Assembly: GCA_000320605.2 (NCBI GenBank) | Contig: KB445796.1 | Location: forward strand, 1,159,124-1,223,123 | Reading direction: 5' to 3' | Length of the DNA stretch: 64,000 bases | Source of the DNA: Gelatoporia subvermispora B | Taxonomy: Eukaryota; Basidiomycota; Agaricomycetes; Polyporales; Gelatoporiaceae | Part shown: one piece after another, positions 22,207 to 35,918 of the stretch | Layout of the letters: each line of letters starts with the position of its first letter | How positions within the stretch are numbered: the first letter of the stretch is position 1 | The notes under the pieces: model-generated | Told to the model about the DNA's origin: nothing | The model's input: only the letters and a program-made list of their open reading frames with translations | Database searches by the model: none | Translations under genes and position numbers: made by a program

Positions 22207-25200
22207 CAAGGCCGTTGGGATGAAGGGCGAAGGAAGGAAGGAGAAAGGCTCTGCCAGCAGAGAAAAGAATGGAGGTCGACGGCCGTCAAGACGAGCGAAG
22301 CCGTCTAGAGTGGCATGGGAAAGGTCCAGTTATATGACGGGTGAGCGACGGCGGGTGATGGAACGCAGGCGGGGCACAGCCTCAGCCAATGCTATGTTTG
22401 AGATGCGGTCTGAGTCTCCATGACGTCTTACGGTCACTCCCACCATCACGGCGAAGGTTTGAGATGAAAACCGTCTCTGAGAACAAACTTGAGGAGAGAT
22501 TTTAGCATCTTCAAGATTGCCCAAATGTTCGAGGAGCCGAGATCAGCACAAAGGCGACAGGACGGAACAGTTGTCAACTGAGGCAGATGGCACAAGAGGC
22601 TGAGATGGCATCTCCTTTTACGGATGCACGCAACACGCGCACGTTGCCGAGAGCGATGCGCGATCGGATTGGCTCGGATCAGCAGCCAGCCACCGCTTCA
22701 GACGACGCGTCGCGTTCATCATCAGATCCATTTACTACACGTTTACTACATATTTATAGGTTAGAAGTCGTTCACCGCGCAGGTCAGTGAAGAATGAGGG
22801 GCCTTGACATGGTTCTACTAAGCACACGTCTTCTTCATGTCATAGCTCGAATGGATTTCATCCGCGCTGACGTGGTAGTGTGGTAGAAAGAACGAAAATC
22901 GCCGCTGAACAGCCTCTAGAGTCTTTCTCAATGACTTAGTGCGCATCAGTGTTGGACGACCGTCCTTTATGTTGTGTACCCTATGTCATATAAACCGACC
23001 GCGCTCGAACTTGCCAAACTCGAAATTGTAAGTCAACAAGTACACCATAATGTGCATTCTGATCGTGCGCACAGCTCTTCAATGGCACATGTACGATCAT
23101 GTGAACAAAATTTCACGCTGCGCATAAGGTTCGCATGAACTCAGGATGTCACGGCATCACTGGTAATTTTCGAAAGCCTTTCACGATCCTGCGCATCAGA
23201 GAGATTGGCTGACAATGAGTTCATACTATTCATGTACTTCCCACGAGCTTGATGCGTCGAGTGCTGCGATTTTTAGGGAGATAAAGATGTTTTATATGCA
23301 CGACGAGCTGAATATCTCATGACAAAAGCTCGGGCGGGCGCGCCTAGGTCTCGTATGAACCAAAGCTGACCACGACGCTGATATTCGCAGCTCCACCGTC
23401 ATGGATGCCGAGAAGTTGCATTTCAGCTGATTCGAAACGAGGGTAATCACCCTACGCATAATCAGCACGTATATACAACTGGTCTTATATCTGCAGTCAG
23501 TAAGGCGGTCGACCTCGCGAGTCTGCACGACGTCCTTCAGGTCATTCAACGATAGTGCGGTTTATTTCAGTACGATCAATCTGCACACACACACAAATCT
23601 GGATATAACCTAAGCGCGAACTCGTCGGGCATAATTTTAGAAGCCTTCGCATTCGATAAAACTATAGATGAGGTGTATTTTGTCTCGCTAATTTGGCATA
23701 GACATTGGCTACATGTTTTCGAACAAGCTCGAGTATTGCGTGATGGCATTGTGGCACTCAGTGAACATCAAAACAAGTGCAAGTAGACGCGAAGATACGC
23801 AACAAGTCCTTGCTTTGGTCCATATCCACATTGTTTCGAAACCAGACGGAGTATCAAAGAGAGACCATACTCAGACGACGACGATCTGCGAATAGAATTC
23901 GTGACATTGAGAACCGATTCAATTTCCTTCAAGCCCGAATTTGAACAGTGTGAGAAAAGTAGCTTAGTTTCACAGTTGGCCATGGGAATTCTACCACATT
24001 CCGAACGAGCGACCTACTGCAGTAACGCGTGACGAAAGCAGGAGACGCAGCAGGTTGAAGTACGCGAGGCGGATGGATCTATGACGTCTCGCGACGGGGC
24101 GATACGAGATGGGAAGGGCATGGAGACCATACAAAATATTGCCAATAGGAATCCTAGCACAACTGCCACCGAGAATATCTCCACGCCATGTACACATGGC
24201 TCTACGTGTATCGAGGGTTCATGCAGCAAATCATTAGATACTGCTATTGGTCCTGTACACATAATCACCGCAAAAATTGCAAATCTGCGGTTGCGGAGCG
24301 CTCAAACGTAGGTACTTTGGGACATGCGAAGGCAATTGTAACGGACGGTGATCACGCAGATGTGATATGATTCATTGTATGGATAATTCCGAAGGCATGA
24401 TGTGTCATTAGCTTTCTTGAACGAACTTGCTCATGAAGGGGGTTTGGGACGGTGACGCCAGGTGGATCAAGTATTGATGCACCTGACAGGATAGTCATGT
24501 CGTAGCTCTTTGAAAGTGCGGAGTAGGCTCGGCCAACAAGCTCACAGGAACGAAACGACGTCATGTATTGCGGATGCAGTATGAATTGTTTGCAAGACAC
24601 CTCATGGTACTCTCCCGATTGCCTGAATACACCGGAGATGACAGATGTCTTATAACGTTGACATCGTGAGCAATTGCCAGGAGTGCAATCCAACGGACCA
24701 CCGCGGCATGTATGGGCTGTCCGCGGAATAGCTTGCAGAACGCGGCATTGAGACTACAACACAGAGAGCATAGATTCTGCGTGGATTGTGGAGATCAGTA
24801 ACACAGGCAAGCCTAAGTGACGTCGATGGGATCAGTATGTATGCAAATGTGACATGTCGTCATACTGGCCCCGAGAATAGGCCGGTCAGCTCGAGCGACC
24901 ACTTCTTTGGAATTGCTTCTCTGGAACGGATATGAAGTGGAGTTGAGTCGCTCTCGTACCTTTTGCAGATTTCCATTCAATCACTGTTCTCAACATAGTA
25001 CAATGCCTGAAGTAATCGATCGTCAGCCATCCCGTCCTCATTCGACGCCATATTGTATACAAGGCAAGGGATGCTTGCAATCCTCCTGAATTTTGACCTT
25101 CACGCGGGTGAACCTGAACGACGACTTGTACCGGGGTGGCGAAGTGCTGTTGTGTTGTCGAGTCGAGAGTCTTATGCGGCAGACGTGCCTGAAGTAAGGT

Positions 25201-27846
25201 CTTCCTTCCGGTAGCATAATGCTAATCTTGGTATTTTCCCGACTTTCAAATCAAGCAGAGGCCATGACTAGACTTTGTAGAACCGCAGTTTAAGAGATTG
25301 TAGCAAAGTCTGTTAAGACCTATCGAAACTCCCTGGTTATGTTTGCCTCCGCGAGCAACCACAGGTGACGCGACAGTGGAGCATGGAGCAAAGTCGAGAG
25401 CACGATCTCCCGATGAGCAGATAATCGAGATCAGGCGAATACAAGATCCACTTCAGCGAGCTGGAGTCTCATGATGGTCAACAAATGGTTCAGAGCAAGC
25501 CGCGACTTGCCTGGAGGCCATGCGCCACAACGCCGGCGGCATACGGAACGCCGGCCCCTGGGGCTGGGCCACTGGCCAAGTAGCCGCTCACGGACCTTGC
25601 TCTGTCCTGCTATCGTTCCACCTCTGACTCGATGACAATCTGACATGATACTTTCCCGTCCTTAATGATCTGTTATGAAAACACCCTCGGCCATCATGAT
25701 GAACTCTTACTACAAGCTGCAGCGACAATCTTTAAACTCATGCAGTATTCGTTGAATTTTGAAACAATCGCCACGGTTGAAAGTGCTTAAACCCTCCTGC
25801 ATCGTCCCGTTAGCCTCAGAGCGGGTATATGAAGGGCGGGTCTAAGTCCGGTATTGGTCGGAGGTATCGCGCGCGTAGAAAGCATACACTGGCAGACTGC
25901 AAATATCTCGCCGGTACGTGTAACATACGCAATCAGTCGTGCGCGTGTCAATAGGGGCGATAGTGAGGCCACGAGTTGGTGTACTGTGCAATCATTCACG
26001 CAGATCCGACTCATGACTCTCTCCCCTCCGTGAAACGTTCTCACAACATATGTATGCTGTGAATGTCGAACATATTGACCGACCTCAATCTTCACACATT
26101 ATGCATGATCATCACTTCCCGGAGACCTGTAGCATTGTACAAGGAAGCTCTAATCGGCTCCCCACCGTGGAGGGCATTCGTATTGCAAACGGTGGATTAA
26201 GATAGGTGCGTGTGTTTATGGACATCTTCGCGACATATGGCTCAGTTTGTCATATGATCATGTCTTCGCCCTCGCCAGACCAGATGACCTCCATCAAACA
26301 AACATTTCAACAAAGTGCACACAACGCCGAACGCTCGACATCGTCATTCCAGGGCCCGCTAAGCCAGTCACCTGCATCCACCGTTAGACCTCATTGCATC
26401 ATCGGGTGCACTCGAGCATACGCTGCATGGACGGGGGACAATAGTTCCACAAACGTTGGGATCGGACTGTACCTAACTCAGGGGGATCTTCTGTTGCATT
26501 GTTACCGGACCGAGGTAGGATCCTTGTGTTCTGCTCGCTTGTGCTCGGAGACGCATGGACTCGATCGTTCGCTTCGACTCATTCGCTTCGATCGTTTTCA
26601 TGCAACCTCGCGGCCACCATGGTCAGACCACCCGAGGCGACATATGCAGAGCCCATGACATACTATTTTGAGCAGACTTCCGCCCTCTCCAACACGACCA
26701 CGTATTGACATCTTCTTCTGACTTCTAGTGGAGCACAGCTGACATCTATTTCGCTTTCTTAGGCCCGCAGATCTCATGGCCACTGTCCGCACTGCCCGAG
26801 GAGGGATGGTTACCGTTTTTAGTACAATTCGTCATGGTACTCCGGCGGTCGGGACCGTAGCCTTCCATCAGCACCGCTTGAATCTCGGGAGCAGTGTCTC
26901 ACGAGGGGCATACCTCTGAGGGGCCCCACGTAGATTCCAGAGCCCCATGCCCTCTCGAAATGTCCCGGTCGGGCTCGCTAGACGCGGTTCTCTCAATGGG
27001 CGGCCACTGCAGAAGCCGTATTGATGTCATTTCTCTCTCTATCTTTCTGCAGCACATCGGAATCTCCATTGAGTTTCGTTCGGTGCGCAACCTTGTAGCG
27101 TCGCTCTGAATTGAGCTTATTTCACAGAGCCCTCGAGAAGACTCTCAGTCGTATGTTATGCGAACTTTCGCGGGCAAGTTCCGACTGCACCCGGGGTCTC
27201 ATGAGCAAGGATTACCGCCTGAGTGCTCGCTCGGACATACCATGCATGTGTTACTTCCGTGTCGGGTATGTTCCAGTGGTCATTTTCGTCGTTCTGATTC
27301 GCTCCCAACGGCTCGCTGCAGATGTCTTTCCCGGGCCCGATCGCGATGCAGTTGCTTGCTTAAGCTCACCGGCCTCGAGTGCCTGAGTGTATAGCGGAGA
27401 ATGCGACTTTTCGTATGTCACGCGATCGCGACAGCGCGCGGTTCCGAAGCACGTGAGACTTGGAGACGCGGTAGCTGTCCACGACATGCTTGACCGGAGC
27501 GCTGCCCGTTCATGCAATGACACGGCGCCCCGTCAGCATGGCATGCGATCTGCACCGCGAGCGTAACGTGGGTAGCGCTGTAGCTGATACATCGATGTCC
27601 CTGCTGTCGGGATCCCGCACCGCTTCCAATTGGGCGGCCTCTGCTCCAAGATTTGCCGCTGATGGTCCAAGTTGTCGTCCAGCTTGCTTGCTTGGCTAGT
27701 CACGCTGTCTCGAACACATTCTCTGTCGAGTCTCTTCGTCACGAGCCCGGACGACGGTACGAAAATAGCGCTTGATGCGTGACGGGACCGCGACTCGCCA
27801 GCGAGTACCGACTAGATAGAGGATCTCACCAGGTGGCCTGGACATG
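22207..27846. other. gene-poor region, 5.6 kb
   Basis: I find no supportable gene over 5.6 kb. The best frames are short (up to 150 aa, at 26206-26658) and carry no family marks. A hydrophobic stretch occurs on the minus strand at 24014-24268 (VEIFSVAVVLGFLLAIFCMV), possibly a remnant of a membrane protein. A short CA repeat lies at about 23583-23594. I saw no long repeat or TIR. Confidence 0.4.
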
Positions 27847-27853
27847 TATAAAA
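27847..27853 (+). promoter_or_regulatory. TATA box of the GH55 gene
   Basis: TATAAAA lies 98 bp upstream of the ATG at 27951. Confidence 0.65.
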
Positions 27854-27950
27854 GGACGCCTCCGACGTCGAGGTTATGTGTGGTGGACCAGAACCTCCAA
27901 GGACCGGTTGTTGATTCCACCTACACACATAGCCTTGTCCTTGATTCACG

Positions 27951-30900
27951 ATGCTGCATCAGACTAGCGTCCTCCTTCTCGGCACCCTACTAGGGTCGCT
28001 GTTCACTATGGTCTCGGGTCTTGGCTCCTCATGCTCCGCCCCCCTTGATGCAGGGGACTCTGCTCCTGGGGACCCATTCTGGATGCAGTCCATCACTCAT
28101 CAGGGCACGTCGGCGTTCAACAGCGACCCATCTTCCTACCAGGTCTTCCGCAATGTCAAGGATTTCGGTGCCAAGGGTGATGGTGTCACCGATGACACCG
28201 CTGCTATCAAGTAAGAGCTCTGAATAAATGTTAAGCACTTCCCTTGCTCATCATTTCACAGCAACGCCATATCCTCTGGTGGACGTTGTGGTAACGCCAA
28301 CTGCGGTTCCTCCTCGTAAGCACGTGACCTCTCTGACATCTCACGGAATTCTAACGTTTTATCGTAGCACTACTCCAGCCGTCGTATTCTTCCCTGCCGG
28401 GTGAGCAGATAATACTCGTGGCGCGCACTGAGTTAAACCGTTCCTGTTCTTGTAGAACCTATATCGTCTCCTCTCCCATCGAGGCCTTCTACTGGACCCA
28501 GATCATCGGTGACGCGAAGAACCCTCCTACCATTCGTGCAAGCGCCAACTTCAATGGCCTGGCTGTAATTGGTGAGATCATATGAGCCCACTTGCTAAGA
28601 TCATCGTACTGACGTGCTCCTAGATGCGGATCCTTACATCCCCAATGGTGACGGCGCCCAATGGTACACCAACCAGGACAACTTGTGAGCACGTCTTCTG
28701 CCTCAAGCCCGCAAACACAGTACTCAAATGACGTCAACAGCTACCGCTCAGTCAGGAACTTCATCATTGATCTCACTCAGACCAGCACTACGTCCCAAGC
28801 GACTGGTCTCCACTGGCAGGTCTCTCAGGCGACCTCCCTGATGAACATTGTTGTCGAGATGTCAACTGCAGCTGGTAACAACCAACGTGGTACGTACAAG
28901 TCATTTATTGTCGCTGAGTGGGTCGTAAACATCCTTCTGTAGGCCTCTACATGGAAAATGGAAGGTGAGTAGCCACATGGCGCATCGATCAGTGTTATCT
29001 CCGATAATTGACAATGCTATGTCACGCGTCAGTGGTGGCTTCATGGGCGGTAAGTCCTATTTTGGTACTACTTCCTCGGCCTTGCATGTGCTTACATCGA
29101 AGTGTAGATCTCGTTTTCAACGGAGGTCAATACGGTCTGCAAGTCGGAAACCAACAGTGCGTAGCTGCCTCCAGGGGCAATTGACGGCATTCACTGATAA
29201 TCCCTCAGATTCACAGTGCGCAATGTCACCGTAAACAACGCTAATACTGGTCAGTAACAAACGCGATACCTCGAACATGTGCTTCATGCTTACACACGCT
29301 CCACAGCGGTTGGTGTTTGAAATGCAACGTCATACCTTATGTCGGTTCTGATACTGGCATTAGATCCAAGGTATCTGGAGCTGGGGTTGGACTTGGCAAC
29401 GTATGTGGTTCACTGGATCCACGTGCATTCACACTCGACAACTCGCACAGGTATAACCATCAACAACTGCCAGGTCGGTTTCGACCTCTCGATTGGTGCT
29501 ACAAGTGGCAGCCCGCAAGGTGTCGGCGGGGAGGCGATCATCGATGCAGTCGTCTCGAATACGAACACTTTCCTCCAGACCTCGACAAATCCTGTTGGTT
29601 CCCTTGACGGCTCCCTCGTCCTGAACAACATCCAGCTCAGCAATGTGCAAAATGCTGTCGTTGCTGGAAGCGACGTCTTGGTTAGTTACATTCGTACGGT
29701 CCGGATCATGCGGTCACCTGACATTCCGGCAGCTCGCCGGAGGCACTACCACGATTAATTCTTGGGCGATGGGTAATGTTTACTCCGGCACGAACGGTAA
29801 TGGTCAATATACCCAGGGCAATATCGCTGCAATCAATAGGCCATCTGTGCTTCTTGATAACACCGGTCGCGTTTTCGGCAAGACGCACCCGCAGTATGCT
29901 GAGTTCTCCACCGACCAGTTCGTCAGCGTCAAGTCCAATGGTGCCAAGGGCGATGGTCAAACAGATGACACCGCTGCGATCAACAACGTCCTCTCGCAGG
30001 TACTCTAGTTCAAGCACATACAGTGACAGTCAGGCTGACTTACTCTTGCGAAGTTTGCTGGCTGCAAGATTATCTTCTTCGATGCTGGAACATACATTGT
30101 CACCTCCACAATCACAGTTCCTGCCGGCACCCAGATCGTTGGAGAGGGCTGGACCACCATCATGGGTTCGGGCAGCTTCTTTGAGGACTACAACAACCCG
30201 CGGCCTGTTGTCCAAGTCGGTACTGCTGGTTCGACTGGCGTGGTCGAGATCACCGACATCATCTTCAGTACCCGTGGCCCTGGTACGTCTCCCTTAACCT
30301 GTTTGCATGCCACATCGCTGATTCTTCCGTTACAGCTGCCGGAGCTATCGTAGTCGAGTGGAACGTACATGACCCGAGCGGTCAACAGGGCGCCGCGGGA
30401 ACTTGGGACACGCACATCATGTGAGTACGTCCGGCGCTCAGGGTATCGAAAGTTGCTTACGTCCGCCCCCTAGTCTCGGAGGCAGTGAGTCAAGTGCTTC
30501 TAGGCCCTGAAGCAGATCTAAATGTGTTTCGTAGGGGATGGTACCGACCTCCAAGCATCAAATTGCCCGACCAGCGGAAGCGGTGGAAATGCATGCTTTG
30601 CAGCATTCATGGGCCTTCATCTCACCAGCGGCTCCAGCGCGTACCTCGAGGTCGGTTGCCTAGCACATCCATCGAGTTGAATCATGGCTGATTGAACGAT
30701 CTTAGGGCCTCTGGGTATGGCTGGCTGACCATGACCTGGACCGTGAGTCATGAATGCCTGTCTGACGGGTGCCATCTGACCTGCGATGCAGAGGGCTCGC
30801 AACTGGCTGCCTATAGCGGTCGTGGTATCTTGTCAGAGTCCCAAGGTCCAGTCTGGATGATTGGCACTGGTGAGTCCATTGATGTGACCTCTTGACGACA

Positions 30901-31474
30901 CCATGTTTGACCAAGTACTCCAGCTAGCGAGCACAGCATCGAATACGAGTATCGCCTGGTCAACGCGGCGAATCACTACATGGGTCTAATCCAGACTGAG
31001 ACTGTACGTTATCTACCGTATATCCACTTGATGACGACATTTTGACATCTTTACCTATCTAGCCTTACTTCCAGCCGAGCCCTGTCCCCCCGTCGCCGTT
31101 CATTCTCAACACCGACTTCAACGACCCCACCAGCTGGGATGGAGCGGCTTGGGCTCTCAGCATCGAAAATTCGAACAATATCCTGGTCTTTGGTGCGTAG
31201 AATGCACTAGCCATCAATTATCCTTCTCCTAACGTTGTATCATTCAGGTGCTGGCCACTACAGTTTCTTCGAGAACTGGGACACGGACTGCCAGAACTCG
31301 AAGAACTGCCAGTCCCAGATCGTCAATGTCGACTCTGCCTCGACAAACATCGGGATCTACCAGCTGACAACGGTGGATACAACCATGATGCTGAGCATGA
31401 ACAACAACGGCGTTATCAGTGCGTCGAACAACAGGAATGGGTTTTCCGACACCGTCGCCGCCTGGACCTCCTAG
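27951..31474 (+). CDS. GH55 exo-beta-1,3-glucanase, secreted
   Basis: I place 23 exons totalling 2328 nt, giving 775 aa in one open frame. The first exon encodes a signal peptide (MLHQTSVLLLGTLLGSLF...VSG). The protein then shows the two-lobed GH55 layout. Each lobe opens with a pectate-lyase-like signature, FGAKGDGVTDDTAAI near residue 70 and NGAKGDGQTDDTAAI near residue 380, and continues as a right-handed beta-helix. Other family marks are PFWMQSITHQGTS, FFPAGTYIVSSPI, GWTWQRITINNC, GLWVWLADHDLD and WDTDCQNSKNCQ. The enzyme releases glucose from the non-reducing ends of beta-1,3-glucans, for fungal wall turnover or attack on other fungi. The gene is cut very finely, with exons of 6 nt (29307-29312), 11 nt (30474-30484), 17 nt (29033-29049) and 22 nt (28943-28964). 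Borders are GT-AG. It looks intact. Confidence 0.95.
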
Positions 31475-33469
31475 GAGAACTCAGCGCTCCCAAATGTATG
31501 CTACTTTCTCATGGTCACAGTGACGTGTATGATTCTATAACTTGAGGTCCCAACTTACGATCGCTGCTTATTACTCCATCTTCTCGGTGTCTTGTTTGCT
31601 GGGCGCTGCTGCCTCATGATCCGGGTCGTGACATAATTAGTTTGCACGAGTCATGACACGATTGTATCTTTATGTACTGTATTTGACACGAAATGGAACG
31701 GGTACAATGTCGCTGCATCATGATCTTTCACTTCCTTGTGAGCTTGAAGTTTTTGGACGGGAAGAAGGAACAGCGGCAACAGTTAGATTTAGTGCCATTG
31801 AATACATCGCTTCACTGGTATCTCCGCCTAGCTTTGTTCGCAACGAGGATCTGCGTCGATACGTTCTGGGACGGCAATGTCGGTGATGAGGAAAGCCTGA
31901 TTACTTGGAGGATATCGGCGGTTGAAGTGGCCCGGTATCCTAAATTCCCATGGCCGGTAGATCTGCTACATTGAGTATGAGGAAGTCTGGCGTCCAGCAA
32001 GCCATGCCGGTGGACCTCGCTCTGTCATCGTCCACGATGCCCGATTACGAGCGTAGTCCGACCGCAACTCGAGCGTGACCACCGATATCGCACGGCTTCG
32101 GGCGGCGTCCCGCAGCAGCATGAGCTGGTTTCGAGTCAGCGCTGCTCGTGGTAAAGATGAGGTTGATATAAATGACAGAGAGGTTTCGGTTTTCGAGCGT
32201 AAATATGCCTGCAGGCTTCCGTGAGCGAAGATATGAAATATCTATGACAGGTGGCCGTACCAATCGTCACAATGGTCGTGATATGGCCATCTGTATGTGT
32301 GCGCAATGGGCAGTAACCGTGCCTTTTAGCCACGTCTCGACTTCTATCTCTGGTCGGATCACAATTCGCGGAATCGCAGAGGTTGTCTATGTATGATGAT
32401 TGGTATACCTTTGAAGATGCCCTGGTTACGAATCCCTCGGAAAAGCTCGTAAGCACCTCTTGTTAAGGGCGAAGCGAGTTATCTACTTTCAGGTATTTTA
32501 TAGCCTCGCGGAGCAGGTGGCCGGCGGATGATACGGTGCGGTGGCGTTATGATTTCAGACGTCGGGACTACCGACCGGGGCAGAGTGGGCAGCATTCAAG
32601 TACCGCAGTTTGAGTGTACATCACACGGTGACCCGTTGACCTGAAAAGTTTAGAGCGAGAGCAGGCCTCGCCGGGTCCGGAAACATTGTGGCCGCTCCGC
32701 CTATCCAGGGTGACACGCTGTTCGCTGGTCAGATCTGTATCTCAGGTCGCCGCCCAATGATGCCGCCCGACCCCGTCCGTGACTCCGCGTGCAACTCTTA
32801 CCAAAGACACATCGCATCAGCTTGACTCTAGCCCTTTGCGAGCCTTTGCGAGCCTGTGTATCGTCTACAGCTATCGCATCACCAGTGCTGTCCTCACTGA
32901 TGTGCCATCATGGCCTCACTATCAGCGTGTTCTTACTGCACCGAGTCTGTAATCTCCGCAATTGGACGCTCGACGCTCAGACAACATCCAAACGCATTGT
33001 GACGTTAGTGGTGGCAATTTTGCCACGCCCCGGACTGCTATGCATGCTCAGTAGTGATGGTCTGATGTTCCGCACATGAGACCTGTAAAAACCTCCGATG
33101 ATCAATGCGGAAATTGCCGATCCTGAAATCTGCAACGGAATTGCTCTACGTCTTTGTCTGCCCTGTGTCAGACTCCAGCCGCGGCCCCGCTCTTGAATCT
33201 GGAAGCGTTTCCTGGAATTTTCTTAGGCACCAAGCAGCAATAACCGCTCCTGTGTCGCAAAAGCCCGCCAGGATTACCGATCACAGCGGTTACAGGGTGA
33301 GTTGAGAATGCGAAGCGTTCGGACGGCCAGAAGCTGGCCAACTCCTTGGAGCGGCGCTCCCACAGTCGTCACGAGCTAAGCAGCAAATCTGCTCATCGGC
33401 AAATGGAAAACACGCCTGCGTGACCTCCACGTTATCGCAATTCACATTCCAGGAGATTGTGATTGTCGG
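31475..33469. other. intergenic, no gene seen
   Basis: Two kilobases between the GH55 and P450 genes hold only short frames. A small tandem repeat (GCCTTTGCGA-type, two to three units) occurs at about 32831-32855. Confidence 0.45.
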
Positions 33470-33477
33470 TATATAAG
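33470..33477 (+). promoter_or_regulatory. TATA box of the P450 gene
   Basis: TATATAAG lies 56 bp upstream of the ATG at 33533. Confidence 0.65.
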
Positions 33478-33532
33478 AGGACGTCGCACCAGGGTGCCGT
33501 CTGCCGCTCCAGCCCGAGCCTTCTCCACTCCT

Positions 33533-35918
33533 ATGTCGACTGCATACACTCTCTTGCAAGGGGCTGTGATTTTCGGCTCAACATGGCTCCTATGGAAAGT
33601 CTTCCGTAGAATTTGCTTTGGGTCACCTCTGGACAAGGTCCCGGGGCCTATCCCAAGGTCCCTCTGGAAAGGTGAGTATACTCGGATTAAATGCGACGTC
33701 ACGCTCACGATGCATCACCCAGGCAACTTTCCAGAAATGTTCGAATTGAATGCATGGGCATTCTATGAAGATATCACCCAGGGTTACGGCCCTGTTGTGA
33801 AGTTGCATGGTCTTTTTGGGGTTAGCGGAAATTCCATTCATGGCCGGTGAACTTTGACAAATCGGAATTACCTCGCAGCAAACGCTTCTATACGTCTTCG
33901 ATCCTACGGCTTTGCAAACTATCGTCCTGAAGGAGCAGCACATCTATGAAGAAGTGTCCTGGTTTCTCAAGTAAGTTCATCCGTCCCGCGAGCTTCTCTG
34001 GGCTTCCCGAGTCGACGCATGAATGCTAGGACCAACATGCTGCTCTTCGGTTGCGGGCTGCTGTCAACCTCAGGTGCGTCTAGAGCGGCCGAACGAATGG
34101 CATATTGACGGACCTATTCTCAGGCAATCATCATCGCAAGCAGCGCAAGATGCTGAACCCCGTGTTCTCGATCAGTCACATGCGAGACATGCTTCCGATC
34201 TTCTACGGTGTCACGCACAGGGTAAGCGCAAGCCTGCTCATCCCGCGCTTGCCGCTCGCCGCACCCGCGCTCACGCGCCGATCCACAGCTCGAGGCGGCT
34301 ATAGCAGTGAGGGTGCAAGACGGTCCCCAGGAGCTGGATATCCTCAAGTGGTTAGGACGCACTGCACTCGAGCTTATCGGGCAGGGTGGTCTTGGCTACT
34401 CCTTCGACCCTCTGACTGCGGATGTCCCTGATGATCTGGGGGACGCGCATAAGGCGTTAGGGTCAGTATGCTGTGTGCCGCGTGTTATCAGGACAAGATT
34501 AACTCATTGCTTTACCCTGCGTCATGTCAGGCCCAAGCTAGCACGACTGATGATCTATCAGCTCGTCCTGCCATACGTAATTGACATGGGCCCGCCTGCG
34601 TTGCGTCGGCGATTGTTGGATTGGTTCCCAGATGCACGCGTTCGCGATCTCAAAAGGATCGTATATACCATATACGATCGATCGAAGCAAATATACCTGG
34701 AGAAAAAGGCTGCACTCGCGCGCGGGGACGAGGCAGTTCAGCAGCAACTCGCGCAGGGTAAAGACATCATGAGCATCCTCAGTATGTTTTCGAAACGTTA
34801 CTAGCTTTGCGATGCTTATTCTTTTTCCATTGTAGTGAAGGCGAATATGAACGCCTCAGAAGCGGACAAGCTCGAAGACGAGGAGCTTGTCGGGCAAATG
34901 TCGTAAGCTTGAACTTTACTTTGCGATGCATTCCTTGGCTTCATAATTATGATGTCTAGTACCTTGGTCTCCGCAGCCACGGATACGACTTCGAATGCGC
35001 TATCCCGGATACTATCAGTGCTCGCAGAAACTCCAGTCGCCCAGGAACGGCTCCGCGCGGAAATTCTAGAAGCACGCAACGGAGAAGACATGCCTTATGA
35101 CAAGTTAATGCGTCTTCCGTATCTCGATGCTGTCTGCAGGGAGACACTGCGGCTGTACGTGCTTAACTCTATCAGCACGCATATGTCCCTCAAGTGTGCT
35201 TCTATTGCAGCTACCCACCTGCCCCACTCATGTTTCGCGAGTACGTAAACACATGGTCACTGGCTGCGCAGTGTTTGCCCAGAGACTGATCGCCGCGCCC
35301 CAGGGCCCGCGAGGATGTCATTATGCCCCTTTCAGAACCAATACAGGCGACAGATGGGAGCGTGATGTCGGAGGTGTTCGTGCCCAAGGGCACATACATC
35401 CAAATAGGCATCCAAGGTTCCAATTGGAACAAAGCCGTCTGGGGCGAAGACGCGCTCGAGTGGAAGCCTGAGAGGTGGCTGTCACCCTTGCCCCCGGCGG
35501 TTGAGCAGGCTAAGATTCCGGGTGTATATTCGAATCAGTGCGTGGTGATTATTTCGGAGGGTTCAGAATAGCTAACCTATAACGGATGCACAGAATGACC
35601 TTCTTGGGCGGTAGCAGGGCATGCATGTAAGGCGCCTCCTCAATATGTCTTCTGTCAGAAGTTCTGATTGCTTCTTGTAGTGGCTTCAGCTTCGCACAGA
35701 TGGAGATGAGTGCGTATCCAGGCTCCGCGCATCTAGCGAAGCCAACTAACGAGGATCCCTTAATAGAAGTCATCCTGTCGGTGCTACTTTCGAGCTTCAA
35801 GTTCGAATTGCCAAAGCAACGCATCGTCTGGAACAACGCAGTAGTAAGTTACCCCACGATGGGCAAAAACGGGCTGCTGTCGCATATGCTGCTCAAAATC
35901 AGCCCGCTCGGATCATAG
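33533..35918 (+). CDS. cytochrome P450 monooxygenase
   Basis: Fourteen exons (first 33533-33671, last 35767-35918) total 1635 nt and give 544 aa. The N-terminus has a membrane anchor (LLQGAVIFGSTWLLWKVF) followed by a Pro-rich hinge (KVPGPIP). Later marks come in the right order: GNHHRKQRKMLNPVFS (helix C region), the I-helix oxygen-binding motif AATDTTSNA, the K-helix ETLR, the PERW segment (EWKPERWLSP) and the haem loop FLGGSRACIG with its Cys ligand. The C-terminus has the late strand VVSYPTMGKNG. It is an ER-bound haem monooxygenase of a basidiomycete P450 family. I cannot assign a CYP number or substrate. No cluster of biosynthetic genes surrounds it. Intact by frame, with donors GTGAGT/GTAAGT-like except GTTAGC after exon 2. 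Confidence 0.95.

Noticed and set aside
27951..35918. GH55-P450 biosynthetic cluster
   Set aside because: The two genes share direction but are 2 kb apart with separate TATA boxes, and no synthase, transporter or regulator is nearby.
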